Shown here: positions 48,549-57,252 of the stretch, piece after piece
Layout of the letters: the number at the start of each line of letters is the position of its first letter
Numbering within the stretch: position 1 is the first letter of the stretch
Source: Pyrinomonadaceae bacterium
GTDB lineage: Bacteria > Acidobacteriota > Blastocatellia > Pyrinomonadales > Pyrinomonadaceae
Reading direction: 5' to 3'
Assembly: GCA_021463165.1 (NCBI GenBank)
Contig: JAJTWY010000006.1
Span: 62,001 to 126,000, forward strand
DNA: 64,000 nt
The notes under the pieces: generated by a model
Told to the model about the DNA's origin: nothing
Seen by the model: only the letters and a program-made list of their open reading frames with translations
Databases searched by the model: none
Translations under genes and position numbers: made by a program

Positions 48549-51131
48549 ATGGATTGGATTGTTATGAAAAGATCGATCAGCCTTCGCGTTTTCCTAAGTT
48601 GTCTGTTGGTGTTCTCGATGCTCTCGCCGATCTCGGTGCTCGCGGGTGATAACGGCAAGAAGTATTTCAACCAGGGCATGAAGCACGAATACGCCGAGGA
48701 ATGGGACAAGGCCGTTGAGCAATTTGCTCTGGCGGTCGCGGAAACGCCAAAGAATCCTGAATATCGGCTGCATCTCACGCGTGCGCTTTTTAATGCGTCT
48801 CAGCAGTTCTTGAAGAAAGGCAGCACGGCAGCCAAAGAGATGGACTATGAAACAGCCTACGCTTTGTTCCGCCGCGCATACGCGTTCGACCCCACGAATG
48901 AACTTGCGAAATCCGAGATGGAGCGGATGGTTCGCCTGCAGCAGGAGATAAACGAGGGCTCTACAGAAAAGGCGCCCGGAAAGGATCCGGCCGGCAAGGT
49001 CAAACTGGTGACAACGGGATACACTCCACCGACAACGCCGGTCACACAGGTGTCGCAGAAGCTCGAGAAGCTGCGTGACCTGCCGTTCCCATCCGGTGTC
49101 GATATCCAGTTCATTATAAAAGAGCTTGCCCGCGATCTTGACCTCAATGTACTGTTTGACAACGAGTCGTTCCGCACCGCTGGCCGGAAGGTACAGATCG
49201 ATCTCAAGAACGTTACAGCCGCGCGTGCCCTCGATTATATCTTCTTACAGGAAGGCCTTTTCTTTCAGAAGGTCGGGCCGAGAACGATCATTGTCGCGAA
49301 TCAGCAGGCACGTCAGAAGTTTCAGCAGATGGTTCTGCGAACATTCTATCTCGCAAATGCTGCGCCGAAAGATATCGTAAAAGTCGTACAGACCGCGATA
49401 CCTGCCCAGCCCGGCCGGAGCCAGACGATCGTGCTGCCCGACGAATCGACCAACAGCGTTACTATTCGCGATACGTCGGAGAATATTCGGCTGATCGGCC
49501 AACTGATCAAATCGCTCGACAAAGACCGTGCTGAGGTCGTAATGGACGTGGCGATCTACGAAGTCAACAAGAACGATCTGCTCCAATTCGGTAACCAGGT
49601 CGGTACACAGCAGCAGTTGACCAACCTGAGCGGAAGCCAGCCGGCCCAAGTGAGGCTTGGAGGGCAGGGACTATTTGCTCAGGCGGTGGGTACGGCCGCT
49701 GCCGCGGCGGTATCGTCGGTGGTTCCAACGGGCATTTTGTTACCGTCGGCGAATCTTGCAGCGTTCCAGAGCAAGAACGACACACGGCTTCTCGCGTTTT
49801 CGCAGATCCATGCATTCAATAACGAGGACTCCGAGGCTAGGATCGGCCAGCGAGTTCCGGTACGCTCCGCTTCCTTCAATACGGGGTTGAACACGACTGG
49901 ACAGGTTGGAAACACCGGTGGTATTGTTTCCGACGTCATCAACTATGAGCAGGTCGGCCTCACCCTAAAGTTCAAGCCTATCGTCTTTCCGAATCAGGAC
50001 GTGCAGGTGGGCATGGAGATCGAGTCGAAGGACGTTTCGGGGGCCCAGACGCTTACACCAACATTTACTGAACGCAAGATCAAAGGAACCGCACGCATCC
50101 AGAACAACAAGACCCTCCTGCTTGCTAGTGTGGCTCAGGGTGTCGAAAGTAAGGGCAAACAGGGGCTGCCGATCCTGGGACTGATCCCGATCATCGGAAG
50201 GCTCTTTACGGCGCCGACAAGGGATAATCGTCAAGTTGACATTGTAATAGCCGTTACACCACGTGTGATCCGAGCTCCCGCCATCCTGCCGGAGGATGAG
50301 GCCGAGCGGCAGACTGGTGCTATGGGAACGCCTACCACGGGGTCGCTTGAAGAACTAGTTGCGGAGGAAGAGAGGGAAGAGATGCTTGCCGCGGCCAGGC
50401 GGCTATCGAATTCATCGGCGATCCAGCTGCCAGACCAACCGGTCGAGTATGTGAAATCCGAAGTGGTCGATGTCAGCAAGACCACCATTACAGATGCCGA
50501 TATGACATCGGCAAAATCGCTGGAAGCCGGTATCCCCAACCTTAAGCCCATCGACAATTCGGCAAAGGCCCTCCAGCTGACGCAAACTTCGAATGTCGTT
50601 GCTCAACCCGTCGCTACGGATCCTGTGGTCCAACCGGCCGAGCCGCCCGTCAGGACGCTGGAGATCGTAGAGAAGCCTGAGAATATGGAACCGGCAAAGG
50701 CCGAGCAGGTTGAACGTGCTGAGTCGCCTGAGATGGCTCCGGCCGTCGAAGTCAAGCTGGGCGGCGAACAAACGGAGATGAAGGCCGGAGAAAAACGACG
50801 GATCCCGGTTCTCCTGAACGGCGAAGGGTTATTCCGGACAGCGACGATGGGGTTGACCTACGATCCCGCGAAATTGTCCGTCAGGGCGGTCAACTACGGC
50901 GATATCTTTGGCCGCCTGGCCAATACGGCCGCTTTGCCGTTTCTCAATGACAAAGGAAAACTCTATGTAACCCTGACCGCCGATGGCGAGACGGGGCATT
51001 CGGCGACCGGCATTTTTGCTTACATTGAGATCGAAGCACGGACGGACGGAAGGCCGGAGATCGGCTTTGACCGTGATATGTTCAATTTTCAGACGGCCCG
51101 TGGCAAGATCCTGGACCTGAAGTTTCAGTAA
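48549..51131 (+). CDS. Secretin with N-terminal TPR and C-terminal cohesin-like domain
   Basis: An outer-membrane secretin of a type II secretion or type IV pilus-like system, 860 residues. After a signal peptide (RVFLSCLLVFSMLSPISVLA) come TPR-like helices (about 35-130), secretin N-domains (about 165-345; DIQFIIKELARDLDLNVLFD, VVQTAIPAQPGRSQTIVLPD) and the membrane channel domain (about 440-580, with VPVRSASFNTG and LPILGLIPIIGRLFT). A Pro/Glu linker leads to about 125 C-terminal residues with cohesin-like features (VEVKLGGEQTEMKAGEKRRI; TMGLTYDPAKLSVRAV). The start is ATG 48549, or 48564. It overlaps the next gene by one base. Confidence 0.88.
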   Translation: MDWIVMKRSISLRVFLSCLLVFSMLSPISVLAGDNGKKYFNQGMKHEYAEEWDKAVEQFALAVAETPKNPEYRLHLTRALFNASQQFLKKGSTAAKEMDYETAYALFRRAYAFDPTNELAKSEMERMVRLQQEINEGSTEKAPGKDPAGKVKLVTTGYTPPTTPVTQVSQKLEKLRDLPFPSGVDIQFIIKELARDLDLNVLFDNESFRTAGRKVQIDLKNVTAARALDYIFLQEGLFFQKVGPRTIIVANQQARQKFQQMVLRTFYLANAAPKDIVKVVQTAIPAQPGRSQTIVLPDESTNSVTIRDTSENIRLIGQLIKSLDKDRAEVVMDVAIYEVNKNDLLQFGNQVGTQQQLTNLSGSQPAQVRLGGQGLFAQAVGTAAAAAVSSVVPTGILLPSANLAAFQSKNDTRLLAFSQIHAFNNEDSEARIGQRVPVRSASFNTGLNTTGQVGNTGGIVSDVINYEQVGLTLKFKPIVFPNQDVQVGMEIESKDVSGAQTLTPTFTERKIKGTARIQNNKTLLLASVAQGVESKGKQGLPILGLIPIIGRLFTAPTRDNRQVDIVIAVTPRVIRAPAILPEDEAERQTGAMGTPTTGSLEELVAEEEREEMLAAARRLSNSSAIQLPDQPVEYVKSEVVDVSKTTITDADMTSAKSLEAGIPNLKPIDNSAKALQLTQTSNVVAQPVATDPVVQPAEPPVRTLEIVEKPENMEPAKAEQVERAESPEMAPAVEVKLGGEQTEMKAGEKRRIPVLLNGEGLFRTATMGLTYDPAKLSVRAVNYGDIFGRLANTAALPFLNDKGKLYVTLTADGETGHSATGIFAYIEIEARTDGRPEIGFDRDMFNFQTARGKILDLKFQ

Positions 51132-51772
51132 TGATGAAGCTTTCCGAAAAGTTTGGCCGACAATCAGGCTACAGCATGCTTGAGCTGGTGGCTACGCTTG
51201 GCGTGCTCGCGGTGCTGGTAATGGGAACGATCCCGATGGCCCAGAACGCTCACAAGCGCCAAAAGGAACAGCGGCTGAGAGATGCCCTCGCGATGATGCG
51301 CCGAGCGATCGACGAGTTCCGACGGGACACCTTCGGTGCTTGTCCGCAGGGAATGGTGAATTCCGTCAACCCGACGATCCCCGGCGGTGGCGGTGCACCG
51401 GCCGATCCACGAAGCCGCGTTGTCATTGACGATTGCACTATCTTTGATACCGAAAATCTCGACCGCTACCCGCCTTCTCTTCAAATTCTGGTGGATGGGG
51501 TCAAGGTTCGCTCCCGGATGCCGACAATGATAAGCGGAAGCGGCATCAGGGACGGTTCGCTGCAGGCCACCGAGATCAACGAAGAGAAGGAGATAATCAA
51601 GGTTTACCTGCGGGAACTGCCGATCGACCCGATGACCGGCGAACAAGATTGGAAACTTCGGTCGTCGTATCAGGACGTAGGTTCGGATAGTTGGGACGAT
51701 ATCAATGTCTTCGACGTACGGTCTTCCTCGGAGGAAGAGGCGTTGAATGGAGAGAAGTATAGTGATTGGTAG
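51131..51772 (+). CDS. Type II secretion pseudopilin-like protein
   Basis: A 213-residue prepilin-type protein. The leader peptide ends at Gly in GRQSG, before YSMLELVATLGVLAVLVMGT, with the essential Glu at mature position 5. The rest is a GspG-like globular part with inserted loops (VNPTIPGGGGAPADP) and a typical ...LPIDPMTGEQDWKLRS motif. It starts in the stop codon of the secretin gene and ends inside the next pseudopilin gene, so all are translated together. Confidence 0.87.
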   Translation: MMKLSEKFGRQSGYSMLELVATLGVLAVLVMGTIPMAQNAHKRQKEQRLRDALAMMRRAIDEFRRDTFGACPQGMVNSVNPTIPGGGGAPADPRSRVVIDDCTIFDTENLDRYPPSLQILVDGVKVRSRMPTMISGSGIRDGSLQATEINEEKEIIKVYLRELPIDPMTGEQDWKLRSSYQDVGSDSWDDINVFDVRSSSEEEALNGEKYSDW

Positions 51773-52187
51773 AGGAAAAAGGTCAACGGTCCGTTGTCAT
51801 CGGTCAGACGGTCAGAAAGGTTTTACTCTTCTGGAACTGATCATAGCGATGTTCATCATGATCATCCTGCTTTCGATCGCTATTCCGACCTACCAGCGGA
51901 GCGTTCGCAATGCGCGCGAGATAGTTCTCAAGGAAAATCTCTTTCAGATCAGGCGGGCGATCGATCAGTTTGCAGGCGACAAGGGGAAGCTCCCCGCTTC
52001 TGTCGATTCGCTTGTCGAGGAGAAGTATCTTAGGGAAAAGCCGATCGACCCTATTACTGAAACGGCGGAGTGGGATGAGATCCAGGGCGAGGACCCAAAC
52101 TCACCGGACGGCGAACAAGGCCTGGTAAACGTAAAGAGTATGGCTCCGGGTGAAGACTTGAACGGCGTTTCCTTTAGCGAATATTGA
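51747..52187 (+). CDS. GspG-like pseudopilin
   Basis: A 146-residue prepilin. Cleavage is expected after Gly in SDGQKG, giving FTLLELIIAMFIMIILLSIA, followed by the GspG-type motif LREKPIDPITETAEWDEIQG. It overlaps the previous gene by 26 bases and is followed by the PilM-like gene after a few bases. Confidence 0.88.
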   Translation: MERSIVIGRGKRSTVRCHRSDGQKGFTLLELIIAMFIMIILLSIAIPTYQRSVRNAREIVLKENLFQIRRAIDQFAGDKGKLPASVDSLVEEKYLREKPIDPITETAEWDEIQGEDPNSPDGEQGLVNVKSMAPGEDLNGVSFSEY

Positions 52188-52194
52188 TGTGATT

Positions 52195-53121
52195 ATGTTT
52201 TCCTCGTTCACCCAGCCAAAATATCCAAATGCGGCTCTCGGTATCGAGAGCAATTCTTTGTCGGCCGTCTCGCTTTCCGGTGGAAAGCGTGGCTATTCGG
52301 TCAATCGTGCCGGTTCGCTTGAGCTGCCGCCGGGGCTCCTCGTCCCCAGTTTTCTCGACCCCAATATCACGGATCATCAGGAATTCGCTTCGTGCCTGCG
52401 TGAAGTGACGGAGATGGCAGGTCTTCTAAAGCAAAAGCGGTGGTCGATCGCCCTTCCAAGCCATGCTGCCCGTACGGCGATCTTGGCGCTTGAAAGCGAA
52501 CCTGCATCGAAACAGGAAGCTGAAGAGGTTCTCGATTGGAAGGCTGAGCAAACCTTTGGAGCCCCTGCGGCTGAGCTCCGCATAGCAAAGGAGCGCATTT
52601 CGCCGGACGAAGAGGGGCGATCGCGATATTTTGCAACCGCGATTCGCCTGCAGGTGATCGACGAATACGAATCGCATTTCGAGTCGCTTGGATGGAAGGC
52701 CGGGTTGATCCTGCCGCGAGCTGTCGGGGAAGCGAACTGGCTCCTCGGACAGAAGACCGCTGCGGATTCCTTGTTGATCAGCGGGAATGAGGATGGATTC
52801 ACAGCCCTGCTGCTACGCGGCCTTGAGCCGGCCGTTGTTCGATCGGTCAATTGCGGGCCTGCCGAGATCGATGACGAGATCTATCGGTTGGTAATGTTTT
52901 ATGGCGACCGATTTGGCCGCGACGGTTCCGGTATGCTCGAGCGATTACTGGTCGTTGGCCGGGGCCTCATTCCTTCGCAGGTGCAGAAGATCGCCTCGGA
53001 AGCCCTTCAAAGAAATATTGGCGTAATGTCGTCCGACGATGTGGGGCTTCGCATTCCTGATGGATCTCTCAGCTTCAATGACCTCGCGGCCCCGGCCGGG
53101 TTGGCAGCGATGGGAGCCTAG
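52195..53121 (+). CDS. PilM-like actin-fold protein
   Basis: A 308-residue protein with features of PilM/GspL cytoplasmic domains: an N-terminal ALGIESNSLSAVSLSGGKRG, WSIALPSHAARTAIL and LDWKAEQTFGAPAAEL. PilM links the pilus assembly platform to the cytoplasm. The usual PilN and PilO partners are missing, because the next gene is a sigma factor, so this would be an incomplete set. ATG 52195 or GTG 52189 may be the start. Confidence 0.7.
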   Translation: MFSSFTQPKYPNAALGIESNSLSAVSLSGGKRGYSVNRAGSLELPPGLLVPSFLDPNITDHQEFASCLREVTEMAGLLKQKRWSIALPSHAARTAILALESEPASKQEAEEVLDWKAEQTFGAPAAELRIAKERISPDEEGRSRYFATAIRLQVIDEYESHFESLGWKAGLILPRAVGEANWLLGQKTAADSLLISGNEDGFTALLLRGLEPAVVRSVNCGPAEIDDEIYRLVMFYGDRFGRDGSGMLERLLVVGRGLIPSQVQKIASEALQRNIGVMSSDDVGLRIPDGSLSFNDLAAPAGLAAMGA

Positions 53122-53200
53122 GTTTGGGAGGTCCGGCGAACCTCATTTTCTTCCAGATCTCTGCACGACCGGCACCCGCCCGATCACCATCGATCCCGTT

Positions 53201-53228
53201 TTGACCCCTGAAACATTTCGGATAGACT
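53201..53228 (+). promoter_or_regulatory. Candidate promoter of the sigma-factor operon
   Basis: TTGACC (53201-53206) and TAGACT (53223-53228), 16 bases apart, fit a sigma-70 promoter. An alternative ECF-type reading (TGAAAC 53209 and CGTAGT 53232, 17 apart) would allow autoregulation. Both lie in the 129-base gap after the PilM-like gene. Confidence 0.45.
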
Positions 53229-53250
53229 TAGCGTAGTAAACCGAAGGACG

Positions 53251-53856
53251 ATGTCAGCCCAGGCGATCTCAATCGATGGACTCAGGGTTCTCACGGACGG
53301 CGAATTGATCGCAAGTGCCGTGGCGGGTCGTGTCGATGGTTTTGAAGAGTTGGTCCGACGCTATCAGCGGCCGATAACGAGCTATGTTTTTCGAATGCTT
53401 GGCGATTATGACCTGTCGCTGGATGTTACGCAGGAAGTCTTTATAAAGGTTTACAACTCGCTCTCAAAATACAGCCCTGAATATAAGTTTTCGACCTGGC
53501 TTTATCGCATCGCCCATAATGCGGCGGTCGATCACATGCGTCGAAATTCGATCACGCCGCAGAGCCTTGAGGCTGAGAACGCTGATGGTTCTTACCAGCT
53601 GCAGCTAGAGAGCCGAGTGGCTTCGCCTGAACAGGACCGCGAGCGCAGCGAATGGCGGACTGAGATAGATACCGTCGTCAGATCTTTGCCGGCACCGTAT
53701 CGCGACCTGATCGTCCTCAGACACAGCCGAGATCTAAGTTATGACGAGATAGCCGACATCACGGGACTGCCGCTTGGAACGGTCAAAAATCGATTGTTTC
53801 GGGCCCGCGAAATGATGCGCGAGATCTTTATTCAACGAGGCTTTACCGGAGTTTAG
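53251..53856 (+). CDS. ECF RNA polymerase sigma factor
   Basis: 201 residues with region 2 (RYQRPITSYVFRMLGDYDLS, YKFSTWLYRIAHNAAVDHMR) and region 4 (LPAPYRDLIVLRHSRDLSYD, LPLGTVKNRLFRAREMMRE). It belongs to the RpoE-like ECF class. A zinc-finger anti-sigma factor is encoded two genes downstream, with three-base gaps, so the pair is expected to respond to an envelope signal. Confidence 0.94.
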   Translation: MSAQAISIDGLRVLTDGELIASAVAGRVDGFEELVRRYQRPITSYVFRMLGDYDLSLDVTQEVFIKVYNSLSKYSPEYKFSTWLYRIAHNAAVDHMRRNSITPQSLEAENADGSYQLQLESRVASPEQDRERSEWRTEIDTVVRSLPAPYRDLIVLRHSRDLSYDEIADITGLPLGTVKNRLFRAREMMREIFIQRGFTGV

Positions 53857-53859
53857 ACT

Positions 53860-54237
53860 ATGAGCTACAACATTCAGCCGATGGGGCCGAGTTCACTTCA
53901 GACGGCGGAAGAAAGGCAGATGGGCCTGTTTCTGCATCTATCGGGGCTTGCATTTGCGTTTGTCTTTCCCCTCGGGATCGTACTGCCGATAATCCTTTGG
54001 CAGACCCAGAAGGAAAAGATGCCGGTTCTGGATGCACACGGAAAGATGGTGACGAACTGGATGATCTCGGCAACCATCTATTTCTTTGCAAGCTTCATTC
54101 TGATGTTCGTGCTTATCGGATTTCTAACGGTTTTTGTGGTCTTGTTGTTGACGATCATTTTTCCGATCATTGGCGGGGTCAAGGCAAATAACGGCGAGAT
54201 GTGGAATTATCCGCTGACGATCAAGTTTCTTAAGTAG
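53860..54237 (+). CDS. DUF4870 (Tic20-like) membrane protein
   Basis: A 125-residue protein with three to four membrane helices (FLHLSGLAFAFVFPLGIVLP, WMISATIYFFASFILMFVLI) and the DUF4870 pattern VTNWMISATIYF and GGVKANNGEMWNYPLTIKF. Function of the family is unknown. Its position between a sigma factor and the matching anti-sigma factor suggests a part in sensing or regulating the same signal. Confidence 0.85.
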   Translation: MSYNIQPMGPSSLQTAEERQMGLFLHLSGLAFAFVFPLGIVLPIILWQTQKEKMPVLDAHGKMVTNWMISATIYFFASFILMFVLIGFLTVFVVLLLTIIFPIIGGVKANNGEMWNYPLTIKFLK

Positions 54238-54240
54238 TTG

Positions 54241-54810
54241 ATGGAGACGTTCGCAAAAGCAATAGGGGCCGGCTGTCCGGCGACGGAGATCTCGGCGTAT
54301 ATCGATGGCGAGTTGGAATCGGCGCGTGAACTCGAAATGGAGGCCCATTTCGCGGTATGTCGCGAATGTGTCGCGGAGCTTAATCTGCAGAAGCGATTTC
54401 TTTGCGATCTGAATTTGAACCTTAAGGATCAGCAGATCGACCTACCGGCTGATTTCACTAAGCAGATCGTTACTAATGCCGAGAGCACTGTTGCCGGGCT
54501 GCGTAGGCCAATGGAACGGTTCAATGCCATATTCATATGTGCGGCCATCTTGCTTTTCGTTATGTTTGCGACCGGGGCTGAGGTCGGCGGAGTCACATCA
54601 AATTTGTATTCGTTCTTCGAACGCATAGCGATGGTCGGCGGGATGCTAGGACATCTTGCTTATTCGCTTGTTCTCGGCGTCGTGATCGTCGTCCGAACAT
54701 TTGCCGGCAAGGCTCCATTCGATGCGGCTGGGATAATGGCCTTCGCAATGGTATTTTGTATGGCTATCATGCTGGTCTTGCGACGGCTGTCGCAGGTTCG
54801 GAAAGCCTGA
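54241..54810 (+). CDS. Anti-sigma factor with zinc-finger (zf-HC2) domain
   Basis: A 189-residue protein. The N-terminal cytoplasmic domain has the HxxxCxxC zinc motif (HFAVCREC) and the preceding CPATEISAYIDGELE; this domain binds and holds the ECF sigma factor. Three membrane helices follow (FNAIFICAAILLFVMFATGA, HLAYSLVLGVVIVV, IMAFAMVFCMAIMLVL). ATG 54241 is used; a TTG lies just upstream. Confidence 0.87.
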   Translation: METFAKAIGAGCPATEISAYIDGELESARELEMEAHFAVCRECVAELNLQKRFLCDLNLNLKDQQIDLPADFTKQIVTNAESTVAGLRRPMERFNAIFICAAILLFVMFATGAEVGGVTSNLYSFFERIAMVGGMLGHLAYSLVLGVVIVVRTFAGKAPFDAAGIMAFAMVFCMAIMLVLRRLSQVRKA

Positions 54811-54826
54811 TCGTCAGATTTCTACC

Positions 54827-55816
54827 GTGAGTCACTCGATACTGAAAATTAACGGGCTGACGACAGGCTCGGGCCGGTCAATGAGGCACTTTACATCGCC
54901 CTCGGCACGAGTCTTTCTTCTGGCGGCGACGGTACTATTCCTCCAAATGGTCGCCTACGGAGTAGTTACCTTCCATCCGGAAATCACTGTTTCCGACGAT
55001 CAGACAACGGTGATCGTCAACGACGCGCCCGACCAGGACGTGATAGTTCTCGGTAAGTCGGTGATCGTCCAGAAGCGTGCAAAGGGTGTACTTGCGGTCG
55101 GCGGCGACATTGTAGTCGAAGGACGGGTCGAAGGCGATGTCGCGACGGTCGGTGGAAATGTGATCCAGAAGAAGGACGCTTATGTTGGCGGCGACGTCAT
55201 CGTTTTCGGAGGTGCGTATAAGCCGGAAAGCGAAACGCCTCTACGGGAACCGGGAAAAGAAACCGTGATGTTCGGCGTCTTCGAAGAGGAACTGCGAAGC
55301 ATGGGACAGGATCCGTCGCAGATACTGGCGCCGAACCTGAGCCTCGGATTCCTCGCTCAACGACTTATCATCGCGCTCTTCTGGTTCATAATTACGCTCG
55401 CTTTTACGACACTCGCTCCCGGAGCTATCGGCCGTTCGGTGGCGCGTTTACAGCTATCGACCCTCAAGGTGATGGCGGTAGGAGCCGCAACATTTCTGTT
55501 CATCTCGGCGGTCATCATTGCCGGGACTGTTGCGCTTCCCAACTATTTGAGTGCTACGCTTGGCGTGATGGGAGCGGTTCTTGTGCTTCTCGGCTTTGTA
55601 TTCGGCCGAGTGGTGCTCCAGGTCAGTGTTGGCAAACTCATCCAAAAGCACTTCCTGGCGGGTAACAATCGTTCTGAGACCCTGGCGATCCTGATCGGGG
55701 TGCTCTCGTGGACATTATTGCTTTCGCTTCCATATATCTGGGTCATCGCTCTCTTCGTCGTTTTCGCTGCCGGGCTCGGTCTGGTAGTGACCGGCAGGAC
55801 GAGTTCCCATACCTAG
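54827..55816 (+). CDS. Bactofilin-like membrane protein
   Basis: A 329-residue protein with an N-terminal membrane segment (ARVFLLAATVLFLQMVAYGV), a repeated beta-helix-like part (VIVLGKSVIVQKRAKGVLAV, GDIVVEGRVEGDVATVGGNV) of the bactofilin/polymer-forming type and five or six C-terminal membrane helices. The start could be GTG 54827 or ATG 54881 (MRHFTSPS). It ends the sigma-factor operon and may be the envelope structure that the system controls. The function is not established. Confidence 0.65.
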   Translation: MSHSILKINGLTTGSGRSMRHFTSPSARVFLLAATVLFLQMVAYGVVTFHPEITVSDDQTTVIVNDAPDQDVIVLGKSVIVQKRAKGVLAVGGDIVVEGRVEGDVATVGGNVIQKKDAYVGGDVIVFGGAYKPESETPLREPGKETVMFGVFEEELRSMGQDPSQILAPNLSLGFLAQRLIIALFWFIITLAFTTLAPGAIGRSVARLQLSTLKVMAVGAATFLFISAVIIAGTVALPNYLSATLGVMGAVLVLLGFVFGRVVLQVSVGKLIQKHFLAGNNRSETLAILIGVLSWTLLLSLPYIWVIALFVVFAAGLGLVVTGRTSSHT

Positions 55817-55868
55817 CAAGGGGCGGCAGAACTTTGCAGTTTCTTTGCATTTCTTTACAAAATCACTC

Positions 55869-55895
55869 GAACCTTACTGCTAGTATTGACGTCAT
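55869..55895 (+). promoter_or_regulatory. Candidate ECF-type promoter
   Basis: GAACCT (55869-55874) and CGTCAT (55890-55895), 15 bases apart, resemble promoters of RpoE-like sigma factors (AAC in -35, CGTC in -10). It lies 67 bases before the DUF5666-like gene, close to the ECF sigma gene. Not backed by further copies in the window. Confidence 0.35.
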
Positions 55896-55962
55896 AGTCC
55901 TTGAAGGGCACTGCTTCGTCGTGTTTCACACGTAGGAACTTCTAGGACAAAGATTTACGAAC

Positions 55963-57189
55963 ATGATTCAGGTCATTATTTCGATCATTGTATTTATACT
56001 CTCCGGTATGTCATTGCTGGTTTTTGGACAGGCCACCGCTGCTCCAAAACCGGTCGTGATCGCGGGCGATGTATCGTCGGTAAGCGAGGGCAAGATCGTT
56101 GTAGCGACGAAAGCCGGGCCGTCCGATGTCGCGACCAACGAGAAGACCGCGTACCGCAAGGTCGCCCCTGATAGTGTTTCGACAACTACTCCCGGGGCAT
56201 TTGGTGACATAGTGCCCGGGGATAAGGTTACGGTCAGTGCTCTACCGGGCGCCGACGGAAAGCTGACGGCCAGAACGGTACTGTTTATTAAGAAATCAGA
56301 GATCGACGCTAAGAATGCCAAGGAGACTGCTGAATGGCAGCGACGGGGTATTACCGGCAAAGTCACGGCGGTAAATGCCCAGACAAATCAGATGACGATC
56401 GAGAACCGTACGCTCACTGGGGCGACAAATGTGGTCATAACCCCCAAAGACGGCGTGAAATTCCTTCGATACGCGCCGGACTCGATCCGCTTTGATGAAG
56501 CTTTGCCGAGTTCACTGGCTCAGACCAAGGTCGGCGACATGGTAAGGGCTCTTGGCGACCGAAGCTCGGACGGGGCTAGTTTTGCTGCCGAGCAGGTGGT
56601 GGCAGGAGCGTTTGAGACCGTCGCGGGGACTGTCGTTTCCATCGATCCCACGAGGAACGAGGTTGTGATCAAGAATCTCGCTAATAACAAGAACGTGACG
56701 GTATCTATTGGCGAGACATCGGTTCTCAAGAGGTTTCCGGCCGAGCAGGCTGAAATGCTGGCTCGCATTCAGATGTCCGGCGCAGGTGGCGCCAGGCCAA
56801 TGGGGCCGGGCGGCGCGGGACGGTCGCAAGGTTCAAATCCCGGAGGTGCTCCTCAGGGACAGCCGGGTCAGGGCCAGCCGGGTCAAGGACAATTCGGACA
56901 AGGACGACCGGGTGGTGCCGGGATGGGCGGCGGTCCGCGTGCCGGGAGTGTCGAAGAGATGCTTGAACGTTCGCCCTCGATCACAGTTGCCGACCTAAAG
57001 GCGGGAGACGTGATCGCATTGTCCAGCTCAAAATCGGCTGATATGTCGCGTATCAAGGCGATCAAGCTTTTTGCCGGCGTCGAACCCTTTCTGCGGGCGG
57101 CGCAGGCCAATGGAGGAGGTCGACGCGGTCAAGGCGGTGTCGACGCAGGTTTTAGTATCCCGGGACTTGACGGAATTGGTTTCCCCTAG
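55963..57189 (+). CDS. Exported DUF5666-like protein with Gly/Gln-rich segment
   Basis: A 408-residue secreted protein with a signal sequence (QVIISIIVFILSGMSLLVFG). Three or more copies of a small beta-barrel-like unit (DVSSVSEGKIVVATKAG; GITGKVTAVNAQTNQMTIEN; VAGTVVSIDPTRNEVVIKNL) resemble DUF5666 repeats. Residues about 280-330 form a Gly/Gln/Pro-rich stretch. The neighbouring TonB receptor also contains Gly-rich stretches. It is 63 bases upstream of that receptor gene, with no terminator between, so they are probably cotranscribed. Confidence 0.72.
   Translation: MIQVIISIIVFILSGMSLLVFGQATAAPKPVVIAGDVSSVSEGKIVVATKAGPSDVATNEKTAYRKVAPDSVSTTTPGAFGDIVPGDKVTVSALPGADGKLTARTVLFIKKSEIDAKNAKETAEWQRRGITGKVTAVNAQTNQMTIENRTLTGATNVVITPKDGVKFLRYAPDSIRFDEALPSSLAQTKVGDMVRALGDRSSDGASFAAEQVVAGAFETVAGTVVSIDPTRNEVVIKNLANNKNVTVSIGETSVLKRFPAEQAEMLARIQMSGAGGARPMGPGGAGRSQGSNPGGAPQGQPGQGQPGQGQFGQGRPGGAGMGGGPRAGSVEEMLERSPSITVADLKAGDVIALSSSKSADMSRIKAIKLFAGVEPFLRAAQANGGGRRGQGGVDAGFSIPGLDGIGFP
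56857..56916 (+). repeat. Imperfect 15-bp tandem repeat, four units
   Basis: Four in-frame units of 15 bases, consensus GGACAGCCGGGTCAG, encode GQPGQ-GQPGQ-GQFGQ-GRPGG inside the DUF5666-like gene. The number of units may differ between strains. Confidence 0.75.
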
Positions 57190-57252
57190 ATCCTGGCCTG
57201 AGGGCGTTACCGTATCGGTGCAGGCCCATATATTTTTATACAAACTATCATC

